Below, piece after piece: positions 42,886 to 52,970 of a stretch of 64,000 bases of DNA. The translations under genes were made by a program, and so were the position numbers. Below the pieces are notes generated by a model that was not told where the DNA came from, did no database searches, and was given only the letters and a program-made list of their open reading frames with translations. Source of the DNA: Nephrocerus scutellatus (taxonomy: Eukaryota; Arthropoda; Insecta; Diptera; Pipunculidae); contig OX352763.1 of NCBI GenBank assembly GCA_947095585.1, forward strand, positions 49,618,481 to 49,682,480, given 5' to 3'. The first letter of the stretch is position 1, and each line of letters starts with the position of its first letter.

Positions 42886-45832
42886 TGTTATGGCCGCGTA
42901 TAAGGTTACAACGAACAAAAAAAAAATGAAAACTACCCTCAAATCCATAAAGTGATATATGCCATCAGCACTCACCTGTTGGGTGCATTACTGAAATGCT
43001 CTTAGCCACAACCTTCGTGTCTTAATGTGTTCATCCATTCCTTGAGCATACCTCACTATTAAGTAGATGATCGAATTTGTGTCACCTCTGTGGACATCGG
43101 GAACTTGTACGCTAGCCACACATTTGAATTTGCCCTCATATGAAAGAATATTTGTTTTAATAAAGTTCCTGAAAAACGCTGCACTGAGTCGATACTCAAC
43201 TTACAAAATCTTTTAGCCTGCCGTAACAGGAGCCATAAATACTTTTAGGGAAATCCATATTGAGGTTCCACGGTGGGTAAAGTGCAAATAACTAACCTTT
43301 TGTTGCCAAACTTAGCGTACTGAAAAGGTCGTGCTTAGAGTCGTCTAGGTGTTCCGGAAAAATGCGACACAACGAATGCATGTTGTATTCGGTATTTAAA
43401 TTTAAAATTCTTCTGTATGATGTTGATGATGATGCAAAAATTACAAAATACTTTTATGAATAACAAAGAAAAGGTAGTTTGACGTCTATGTTTTAATTGG
43501 CAAAAACATAGTAGTAAATAGCGAGTGTCTGACTTGACAGATGAGTTGAGGTGGATAAAGTAATTTCGGAAATTCGAACTAGGTATTTGATGTTGGGTTT
43601 GGTGGAGATCTGGTTCGTGTATTGGATAGTCCATTCACAATGAAATATATTAACATGTAGGTGTTGGGCTAATAGTATGTATGTTTTATGTATTCATGTT
43701 TTATGTTCATTGGTGATGGTAGTTAGATTTTAAAAAGGGACGGGATGAGGAAATGCATTTAGGATTATTCAAAAAAGGACAAATAGCGAATTTTAAAAAA
43801 AGAAAAAAAGAAAAGGAAAGAGACTTTCGCATAAAATGCTCGAGAATGTTCTATGATATACGGGTGGCTTTTGCTAGCCGATGGAAAAAGGAAGAAAGTC
43901 AGTCGATTTTGAACTACCCACAAGGACAGTACTTAAGAGATAGGCAAATTAAGTCTAAGTAAAAATTCCCGATAGACACTCAAGTAAAAAGTGAATTAGT
44001 TGGAAAAGTGAATTATAATATAGAATTCAGTACACTGGTTACGAAAACCTTTCAGTGTTTTGAGAATTTCTATATTCAAAACTTAAATAGATTAGAAAAT
44101 TAAAGTTAACAGTTCTAAGTTGGAAAAGTGAATTATAATATAGAATTCAGTACACTGGTTACGAAAACCTTTCAGTGTTTTGAGAATTTCTATATTCAAA
44201 ACTTAAATAGATTAGAAAATTAAAGTTAACATTTCTAAGTTGGAAAAGTGAATTATAATATAGAATTCAGTACACTAGTTACGAAAACCCTTTTAGTGTT
44301 TAAAAAGCAATTTCTATATTCATATATATATAACAGTTTTTTTAAAGAAGGTGTTTAACCAGAAAGTTCAGTTGATCGTCGAACTATCTACCCTAGTAAG
44401 AGAAAATCCGATCGCAAGCCAAATTTATATATATAAATGTCGGATTCAGAAAAATAGTAATCTAGCATTTGAGCGGAGTGGAGTCAGCCATAAGTAATTT
44501 TAAAGCGGCTAATGGTGATTGTCTTAGGGCAGCACTTCAACATCAGAAGTAAATTTCAAATCCACCAAAAATAGAAGAAATTAACGACTGCGCAGTCAGC
44601 CTGGAGTCTAAAAGATCATTTGATACAGCATCGAATTGGTTTGAGATTTTCTTTTTGAAATTATTTCCTTCATATTTTTATTATATATGTATATACAAGT
44701 ATTACATGAAAATTTAATGATTTCATTCTTTGGAGAACTTAATTGGTATTTTTCTTTCCTTTAATCTAGTAACGGACATTATATACATATATTTGTAAAC
44801 TGTTCTTAAAGAGAAATAACTTAATATTTAATCTGATTAAAGCAGCTACACACCCTCCTGAATACTTCTGCCGGCAGGATTCTTTCTGGATAAGCAGTGT
44901 CATAAACGAGGTATTAACCAAGTAAGTTTTTTAAATTTCTTTCTTCTCATTAAGAGCAGTAAATGAACCGGTGGAATTCCGTTTTTTTTTTGATTTGACA
45001 TTATCATCACTATTTACACGTACATACCTTGAATAGAGACAAATTGTTAAATATAGCATTTGAATTAAAACCTTTTTTTTTACCCTAAAATTAGAGAGAA
45101 AATTTTGAGCATTTTTTTTAAATTTATGAATCTCAAGAATGAATAAAATTTGTGAAATCAATAATTTTTGGAAATAATTGGGCTTTATTTGCCTTGGCCA
45201 ATTGGGGTTCATGGTGTACAGTTCCGCTTACAAAAATTAATTTCCGCTCACCAGGTTGAATAATCACTATGAGTGAGTAGGAAACATCGGCATGGTGTGT
45301 GGCTGGGGCGATTGATCCACGTGAGTGTTCAACGCCGTTCCAAAATGACTTAGACTGACACGAAATTCAAATCCGACTTTCAAATAGATGGACAGAAGAC
45401 ATTCGGTCAAATCCCTAGCTTTTGTGTGAGGCTTCGTAACAATTTCATCTAGGTCATTCTTTTCATAGTTTTTAGTTTAGATTTAGGACAAATACTCCTA
45501 TGAAATATAGATATTTCATAGCAAAAAAATTAGTTTGTAAAAATAGATTTAATTTATCATAGTTTAGTGTAAGTCACTAGGAAAGAATGACCCGCATGAA
45601 CTTGGTCCGAAGGACATTTCCTTGCATCCCTTCCTCTTTTCCTAAATTTTTTTATTCACACCTACCCTTTTTGCATAAACAGACACGATAAAATTTAAAT
45701 TTTTGTTAATGACGAGGTGTCACTGGTGAGTGACAAGGACCACCCGTCCGGCGAGCTTAGCCGAGCAACCGCGAGCGTGTCGCGACGTCCTTGCCAGTGG
45801 CAGAACCCCTTGTGGGACCTCGCTCCACAACA
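42886..45832 (+). repeat. 5' LTR of the Ulysses-like element (2947 bp)
   Basis: Starts TGTTATGG and ends CCACAACA, followed by the primer site. It contains three 120-bp tandem repeats (43998-44330), AT-rich sequence, and a GC-rich end GACCACCCGTCCGGCGAGC. It differs from the 3' LTR by carrying 44497-45026 (530 bp) and about 8 bp near 43815; otherwise the length matches exactly. The only substitution I noticed is GAAATTC versus GACATTC near 45361/54909. Confidence 0.92.
43998..44330 (+). repeat. 120-bp tandem repeat in LTR
   Basis: AGTTGGAAAAGTGAATTATA starts at about 43998, 44118 and 44238; the third unit is diverged at its end. Same block at 51928 and 54077 onward. It may hold U3 regulatory sites. 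Confidence 0.88.
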
Positions 45833-45833
45833 A

Positions 45834-46791
45834 TGGCGCCCAACGTTGTAAGTAAATTGGCTTCACCCATCGTCTCTTGAGGGGCAGGAATTTCCAATAG
45901 GAAGTTCCTGGCCTTCGACAAACGATGGCAATACAGCCTTTCACTTAATTCTTTTACCTTTTCATAATGTAACGTAATTTAATTAATTCTAGTTTCTCTT
46001 ATTTTCCTTTTTTAATTAAAATTTCAATAAATTTAAGTTTTCCTCTTGCCACTTTCTTCACTTTTACTTTTAACCTTAAATTTAAAAATTTTTACATCTG
46101 ATTTCGCTAATTTTTTTAATTATTTCCCCTTTTCCCAATTTTATTTTCCTACTCCAAAACTCCATTGTAACCTTTAAATGACAAGACAGAAATAATGGGA
46201 ACCGATTGCTCTCCGGATGAGTTAGCAATCCCAATTCGAAGATTTCACAAATCTCGAATTTGGTGGTGCTGGCTCGTTTGGAGATCAAACGTGGTCGACG
46301 CCAGTATTTGGTTGGTGCGGTCGAAATTTTTCCAGAATCTATTCGACTTGATCGCCAAATAGAACAATGCGACAGGGATGCAGCGGGCAGCCGTTGCCAC
46401 TAGTACACTATGTTAGTACAGGTAAACGTGTGTCCGCTGTTCCCTTAGACCAAAAGTGGAGGGTCTTCTCATTCTTGGCGGATCGGCCTCGTCACAGTGG
46501 CTGCTAGCCGGTGCTTTGAGTGGCGATCCGCCGGGATGAGAGGAAACCTCTACTGACGACTACGACTTTTCGCAAAACATGGACGAAACTGATTAAGACA
46601 AGAACTTTCTTGCTAGAACGGACTTACGTTGAACGGTACATTGATAGCTACCGAGGGCAATCAATCCAGCCACACACCCGCCGTTTAGATATTAAGAAGA
46701 TACATATCAGATATATATCAGGGAAAGATTATAAAGGAAAAGAAGAAAATCTTAGATCCAAAGAAAAATCTTAAATACAAATTTTTTTGTA
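45834..46791 (+). other. Primer-binding site and leader of Ulysses-like element
   Basis: TGGCGCCCAACGTTG lies one base after the LTR; TGGCGCCC is the primer-site start used by tRNA-Lys-primed retroelements. About 950 bp of leader follow, without a recognisable gene up to the gag ATG. Confidence 0.75.
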
Positions 46792-48248
46792 ATGAGAGGC
46801 CAAAACAAGAAAACTGGTGCTGTCCCCAAAAGATTGGCAAATCTCGGGTCAGGGATGTCAACGAGACAGTCAGCTCGAAGGGGGGGTCAGATGAAAGGAG
46901 ATCAAGTAGATAATACCAGTAATGCGATGGGCATGTCAATCCATGGAGATTTCTGCTTTGGCAACTCCGGTCTGCTGAGCCCATTAGCATCAAGTGCTCA
47001 GGTCAATCCTTCTGTAGGTGAACAGCCAAACTCCTCAATGATTTTGACTGGTCCACCGACTCATGTAGAAACAGGAGATGTAGGTAATCACCACGTACAT
47101 AATTCTTTCGGAAATATAATAGGAAGCATGAATTTTGATGACGAATCAGATTTAGCTATAGGCCATTTCCAAAATGGTTATAACAAAAAAGTAGAATTAC
47201 ACAACCGTGGTCAACAAGAGGTTAATTTAAGCCAGCCATTAGGCGGGCAAGAACTGACTCAGATAATACAGGTCGCCATATCTGGGGCTTTAGAAAGGGA
47301 ACAAGTCAAGTTTAGGGACCAGTATAGCCGCCAACTAGAAGAGGTCACGAAAGGCCTGAACCAACAACTATCGCTGCTGACAACTAAGGTCGCAGCACTT
47401 GAGACCCAGCAGCAAAGTTGTGAGAGGTCCTCCACTCCACAACCTCAGTTTAGACCAAGCAGCGCGACCAATTACCGGGCACCGCCCAACACGGATGCTA
47501 CCACCTACTCGAGAGTCCTGTCACCAGTCCCAAAGCATAAATGTTTCACACCCAAGAACTACGCGTTATAATTCTAGTTCCGATATGCATAAGTGGAACA
47601 TAAAGTATGATGGGCCAAAAAAGTCTATGTCCGTGGAAAGTTTTATATTCAGAATTGAAACGATCCAACAGCGAAATAATATAACCACTGAAGAGCTCTT
47701 CAGCTATAATGGACAAAAGACAGAAGCCAGGCGAGAATTTTGACGAGTTTTATTCTAGTGTGATGGCACTGGTTTTTCAGCTGAAGAACAAGTTGCCTGA
47801 GATGGAACTCGTCAAAATTCTTCGCCAAAACGTTAGTGACAAAGTGGCAACGCTTATTTTCGGCTGTACGTTGTTCTCCGTATCTGACCTCAGGTCCGCT
47901 TGTCGACGGGCCGAAAAGCACCTGGCATCCAGAGAAAGTCATCAAAGAATTCGACAGATAAATGAAGTTCAGCTAGAAGAAGTGATAGAAAGTCCTTTCG
48001 ACGATAAAGGAGTACACGAAGATTTGTGTGCAATAACTACAAAGAAGCCCAATCCCGCCTTAGCAAAGTCAATAAAACCTATGTGTAGTAATGTCCTGTC
48101 GAAAACCCAGTGCACGTCCCATTTCCATTCGATGACTTGTTTTAAATGTGGTCAGTCTAATGTCCCAATAGTTGTCTGTCCTACCTGTCAAATGTCGGAA
48201 AACCAAAAGGGGGACGAGACATTCGGGGGTGTCCGTCCGGCAATTTAA
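46792..48248 (+). pseudogene. Gag of Ulysses-like element, in three frames
   Basis: ATG at 46792 (MRGQNKKTGAVPKRLANLGS) opens 259 codons with Gln-rich coiled-coil-like sequence near 160-210. The frame is lost around 47560. Capsid start WNIKYDGPKKSMSVESFIF follows in a second frame (to 47743), then NFDEFYSSVMALVFQLKNK in a third (47709-48248), probably after a deletion near 47705. A metal-binding motif CFKCGQSNVPIVVCPTC ends the protein. In all, one frameshift and one deletion with frame change. Confidence 0.78.
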
Positions 48249-48487
48249 CTCCCAAGGTAACTAGTAGCAATGACATAATAATCCTAAAACGACCAACAAT
48301 TGAGAAAGAAACAAAAATTGAACAAACAAAACCGCCAAACAAGACCTTACATCAGCGAATTGTTGAATATGAGAAAGCTAGGGATAGAATATTCACAGAA
48401 GGCCTCGACTTAGACAAATCGAATAAACGCTTCAACAAAATAAAAAAACTTAGAGAAAAATGTACACTAAAAAGAAATAGACTAAGA
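48249..48487 (+). other. Gag-protease junction region
   Basis: Lys- and Glu-rich sequence readable in pieces (EYEKARDRIFTEGLDLDKSN, KKLREKCTLKRN), likely pol N-terminus before protease, out of frame with gag. No separate gene. Confidence 0.4.
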
Positions 48488-48710
48488 ATGATAGAAGCAA
48501 CAGTTTTACATGAAGACGGAGATAATAGGCCTTATGCTAAAGTAAAAATTTTTAATAACGAAGTGATGGGCTTGTTAGACAGTGGCGCATCAGTGAGTTG
48601 CTTAGGTAAAGGAGCCTTACAGTTTATTAAACAAAATAATTTAAACATGAAAGAAATAAGGACTGACATTAAAACAGCAGACGGATAGCAGACAATATAT
48701 CGAAGGCCTA
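48488..48710 (+). pseudogene. Protease of Ulysses-like element
   Basis: Retropepsin with active site LLDSGASVSCLG. The frame ends at a TAG after KTADG (48686-48688) and continues into RT one frame over after a small indel. The Asp-Ser-Gly triad is intact. Confidence 0.85.
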
Positions 48711-49523
48711 GTGTCCATTCCTGTAAGTTGGAATGGAACTTCCGAAGATTTAGAGTTATATGTGGTACCGTCGCTACAACAAAAATTATACTTAGGAATA
48801 AACTTCTGGAAAGCATTTAAGGTTGCTCCAAATGTAATATCGGGTCTTGAACTGATGCCAACAACATCATTGGATCCTACAATGCATATTCTCTCACCCT
48901 CACAGACGGAGGCACTGCATGCAGTCAAAGCGAAATTTCCGTCATTCGCTACCTTAGGTCTTGGTAAAACAAGACTTGAAGAGCATGTGATCGAGACCGG
49001 TGAAGAGGAGCCTGTTAAACAGAGGCACTACCCAGTGTCTCCGGCTATACAGAAGCTTCTCTTTGAGGAACTTGATCGCATGCTCTCACTAGGTGTGATC
49101 GAGGAAAGCGAGAGTGCATGGAGTTCTCCGGTTGTGTTGGTGAGGAAACCCGGCAAGAACAGATTGTGCTTGGACTCGAGGAAGGTGAATCAAGTCACAA
49201 AAAAGGACGCATATCCGCTGCCTCACATTGAGGGTTTATTAAGCCGACTCCAGGATACTCGTTTTATCTCGGGGATAGACCTGAAGGACGCCTTCTGGCA
49301 GATCCCACTGGAAAAGAAGTCCAGGGAAAAAACGGCGTTCACAGTCCCTGGGAGGCCGCTGTACCAGTATACAGTCATGCCATTCGGCCTCTGTAACGCC
49401 GCCCAGAGAATGTGTCGCCTAATGGACAAGGTGATTCCGTCAAGGTTAAAAGATAATGTCTTTGTTTACCTGGACGATCTCCTTGTCTGTTCACCGGACT
49501 TCAAACCCATATGGATCTGTTAG
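48711..49523 (+). pseudogene. Reverse transcriptase of Ulysses-like element
   Basis: Protease end, then RT: QRHYPVSPAIQKLLFEELDR, SAWSSPVVLVRK, LDSRKVNQVTKKDAYPLPHI, FISGIDLKDAFWQI (catalytic Asp), MPFGLCNAAQRM and FVYLDDLLVCS (Asp pair). The frame is lost at CSPDFKPIWIC; the thumb resumes at MDLLEVVAG in the next frame. A one-base difference near 49510 explains it. Confidence 0.92.
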
Positions 49524-51544
49524 AGGTCGTGGCTGGATGTCTCAGGCAGGCTTGTTTGACAATAAATGTCGAAAAAAGCAAGTTTTGCTGCAGGGAGATT
49601 AAGTATCTTGGCTATATAGTAGGTAACGGATGTCTAAAAACAGACCCACAAAAGGTAGCAGCAGTAAAAGACTTCCCGGCTCCAAGAACCCCCAAACAGC
49701 TTCGGCGATACCTAGGGATGACAGGGTGGTACCGTCGCTTTATTCCAAATTACTCCGCGTTAACTGCTCCAATGACGGACTGTTTAAAAAAAGGAAAGGA
49801 CTTCAAGTTGACAGATGACGCAGTAAAAGCATTCGAAGAATTAAAAAGACTGCTTATTACGGCACCCATCCTAATGAATGCAGACTTTACCAAACCTTTC
49901 TTCATTCAATGCGACGCTTCCGCTACAGGTGTAGGAAGTGTACTGTTCCAGATAGATAGTGAAGGGAATGAGGGACCAATTGCGTATATGTCTCAGAAAC
50001 TCAACTCTGCACAAAAGAATTATAGCGTAACCGTGCTAGAATGCTATGCTGCAGTTTTGAGTGTGAAGAAATTTCGAGCATATGTAGAAGGGTTACCATT
50101 CACCATAATCACCGATCACGCTAGTCTGAAGTGGCTCATATCACAAAAGGACCTGTCAGGACGACTGGCTAGGTGGAGTCTGAAACTTCAGGCGTTCGAC
50201 TTCTCTATTGAACATCGCAAAGGCACGCAAAATGTGGTCCCTGACGCCCTCTCTCGTGTGCACATGGAAGAAATCATAGAGAACGTCGAACGTCTTGATG
50301 TCGACCTTGACTCTCCATATTTTTCGTCGGAAGAATACAAAGAATTAAGAAAAACAATAGAGGAAAGACAAGACAAACAACCAGATGTCTGCATCTCAGA
50401 TAATTATGTATATAAGCGAACGGACATACGTACAGGGGACACCGTACAAGAAGACAGAGCATGGAAGCTTTGGGTACCGTCGGAGCTGAGAGGGAGTATT
50501 TTGAGAGCAGCGCATTACTCGCCAATGTCAGGACATGGTGGCATCCACAAAACTCTTTATAGACTAAGACAGAAGTATTTCTGGCCAGGAATGGCAACTG
50601 ACGTACAGAAACTGATTAAGGACTGTGACACTTGCAAATGTAGTAAGAGTGCAAACAAGATTAACAGGCCCCCTATGGGTCAACAAACAATAACAGAGAG
50701 ACCGTTTCAACGGCTCTACATAGATTTCCTTGGCCCCTACCCTAGGACAAGAAATGGAAACACACAGATTCTGATAATATTGGACCACTTTAGCAAATTT
50801 GTGTTTCTAAAACCACTAAGGAAGGCAACTGCAAGTGAAGTGGTCAAGTATTTAGAAGAATCAGTGTTCCATATGTTTGGAGTACCCGAATATTTACATT
50901 CGGATAATGGCAGGCAGTTCGTTGCTGAATTATTTGCCACTTTTTTGAAAAGATACGGGGTCAAACATGTGAAGACGGCTTTTTACTCGCCACAAGCGAA
51001 TGCATCAGAACGCGTTAACCGATGTGTGCTCGAAAAAATACGCTCGTATTTAGGTGGTGACCAAAGAGATTGGGACAGACACGTGAGCAACGCTGCATTC
51101 TCCCTAAGGAGTGTTGTTCACGAGTCTACTGGTCTTGAACCGTATTATGTCGTGTTTGGGTTTCAAATGGCACAAAACGGGAACGCGTTTGATATCATGC
51201 GACGCCTTAATGACGTAAAGGACACAGACGTCAATCTGCTTGAGACAAAAGACAAACAGCAAATTATACGAGACAAAGTATTAAAGAACTTAAACTTAGC
51301 TCACGCAAAGGCCGAGAAGATTTATAACACCAGGAGTAGGGAGATAAAGTACAAAGTCGGACAAATTGTCTATCGCCGAAATTTTAAGCAAAGCAATAAG
51401 GCTTCAAATTACAATGCAAAGCTAGCTCCAAAGTGCGTTAAAAGTATAGTTTTAAAGTCCATTGGAAAGTCCTTATATGAGGTAGGGAACACTTCAGGGC
51501 AAAAGGTAGGCATTTTCCATGCCAAAGACCTCTTTGCCAGTTAG
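49511..51544 (+). CDS. RT thumb, RNase H and integrase of Ulysses-like element
   Basis: Open for 677 codons. RT connection, YLGMTGWYRRFIPNYS (67-82). RNase H: D135 (QCDASATG), E177 (VLECYA), D202 (ITDHAS) and D245 (PDALSR). Integrase zinc domain: H335, H342, C372, C375. Catalytic core: D405 (YIDFLGPY), D465 (HSDNGRQF) and E500 (NASERVNR). I count 34 residues between the last two, one fewer than usual, as in relatives with QANASERVN. All catalytic residues are present. C-terminal Lys-rich tail with KLAPKCVKSIVLKSIGKSLY. It is the C-terminal part of a longer pol, not a separate gene. Confidence 0.93.
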   Translation: MDLLEVVAGCLRQACLTINVEKSKFCCREIKYLGYIVGNGCLKTDPQKVAAVKDFPAPRTPKQLRRYLGMTGWYRRFIPNYSALTAPMTDCLKKGKDFKLTDDAVKAFEELKRLLITAPILMNADFTKPFFIQCDASATGVGSVLFQIDSEGNEGPIAYMSQKLNSAQKNYSVTVLECYAAVLSVKKFRAYVEGLPFTIITDHASLKWLISQKDLSGRLARWSLKLQAFDFSIEHRKGTQNVVPDALSRVHMEEIIENVERLDVDLDSPYFSSEEYKELRKTIEERQDKQPDVCISDNYVYKRTDIRTGDTVQEDRAWKLWVPSELRGSILRAAHYSPMSGHGGIHKTLYRLRQKYFWPGMATDVQKLIKDCDTCKCSKSANKINRPPMGQQTITERPFQRLYIDFLGPYPRTRNGNTQILIILDHFSKFVFLKPLRKATASEVVKYLEESVFHMFGVPEYLHSDNGRQFVAELFATFLKRYGVKHVKTAFYSPQANASERVNRCVLEKIRSYLGGDQRDWDRHVSNAAFSLRSVVHESTGLEPYYVVFGFQMAQNGNAFDIMRRLNDVKDTDVNLLETKDKQQIIRDKVLKNLNLAHAKAEKIYNTRSREIKYKVGQIVYRRNFKQSNKASNYNAKLAPKCVKSIVLKSIGKSLYEVGNTSGQKVGIFHAKDLFAS

Positions 51545-51772
51545 GCCTTAGATATCCAGGCGATCGACAATCCATGTTATTGTTTAAATTCTTACATTTA
51601 TTTATTCACAGATACATCCAATTTATTTATTTATTTAGTTATGAGTTAATTATTTTAGTTTTCATTGTTTTTTACTATTATTATTAATATTAATTACTTT
51701 ATTTTATTTACTATTGTATATTTATATTACTTTTAGTCTAACTTTTAAAGACGGTGATATTGAAGGCCTTAG
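51545..51772 (+). other. AT-rich spacer after pol
   Basis: TTTATT-rich non-coding sequence up to AAGGCCTTAG, where LTR-like sequence begins. No env ORF found. Confidence 0.6.
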
Positions 51773-52559
51773 GAGAATGTTCTATGATATACGGGTGGCT
51801 TTTGCTAGCCGATGGAAAAAGGAAGAAAGTCAGTCGATTTTGAACTACCCACAAGGACAGTACTTAAGAGATAGGCAAATTAAGTCTAAGTAAAAATTCC
51901 CGATAGACACTCAAGTAAAAAGTGAATTAGTTGGAAAAGTGAATTATAATATAGAATTCAGTACACTGGTTACGAAAACCTTTCAGTGTTTTGAGAATTT
52001 CTATATTCAAAACTTAAATAGATTAGAAAATTAAAGTTAACAGTTCTAAGTTGGAAAAGTGAATTATAATATAGAATTCAGTACACTGGTTACGAAAACC
52101 TTTCAGTGTTTTGAGAATTTCTATATTCAAAACTTAAATAGATTAGAAAATTAAAGTTAACATTTCTAAGTTGGAAAAGTGAATTATAATATAGAATTCA
52201 GTACACTAGTTACGAAAACCCTTTTAGTGTTTAAAAAGCAATTTCTATATTCATATATATATAACAGTTTTTTTAAAGAAGGTGTTTAACCAGAAAGTTC
52301 AGTTGATCGTCGAACTATCTACCCTAGTAAGAGAAAATCCGATCGCAAGCCAAATTTATATATATAAATGTCGGATTCAGAAAAATAGTAATCTAGCATT
52401 TGAGCGGAGTGGAGTCAGCCATAAGTAATTTTAAAGCGGCTAATGGTGATTGTCTTAGGGCAGCACTTCAACATCAGAAGTAAATTTCAAATCCACCAAA
52501 AATAGAAGAAATTAACGACTGCGCAGTCAGCCTGGAGTCTAAAAGATCATTTGATACAG
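51773..52559 (+). repeat. Internal copy of LTR segment (787 bp)
   Basis: Matches 43842-44628 of the 5' LTR from GAGAATGTTCTATG to CATTTGATACAG without length change, including the three 120-bp repeats. It lies inside the element, 400 bp before the 3' LTR, in the same orientation. Confidence 0.92.
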
Positions 52560-52970
52560 TATGTGCAATATTTTATTTTAGATTTGTCTGTGATATGTTT
52601 ATGTTACCTTGACTATTTATTATTTATCTATTTTAGTGATTATATTATTAGATTCGTCGACATATTTATATGTATAACTTATTTATGTGTTGACGATATA
52701 TATATGTATGTATATTTACGCATTAGCACAAGCAGTGTAAGAAAAAAAAAAAAACAGAGCAATACCTCAGGGAGTAGGCCCTTGACCCACGTTAGGTAAT
52801 ACGCTCGCGGAGACTCATTCCTGAAGCTACCTACTCACATAAAAAAAAAACAAAAAAAAAAAAAGGAAGAAAAGGGGGTGGAGAAAGACAATGAACAACA
52901 TCTTGTTTTATACGCTTCTTGTTCTTACGTGCCATTTCACTCGCGACCACTCATGAAATGGAGACGAGCC
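52560..52970 (+). other. 3' untranslated region of Ulysses-like element
   Basis: AT-rich, then A runs with a purine tract AAAAGGAAGAAAAGGGGGTGG (about 52858-52878). This tract is about 90 bp before the LTR edge, farther than usual, so the real plus-strand primer may be the shorter GAAATGGAGACGAG next to the LTR. No gene. Confidence 0.5.

Noticed and set aside
43335..43634. 99-residue minus-strand ORF in the Ulysses-like LTR
   Set aside because: Lies inside the LTR and is identical at 53420 because LTRs are copies; no family recognised.
42886..45832. LTR edges placed at the purine tract 52858-52878
   Set aside because: The TACT duplication and the restored target at 55380 fix the edges at TGTTATGG and CCACAACA instead.
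51545..52970. Env gene in the Ulysses-like element
   Set aside because: The interval is AT-rich and mostly LTR-derived, with no signal peptide, furin site or anchor.
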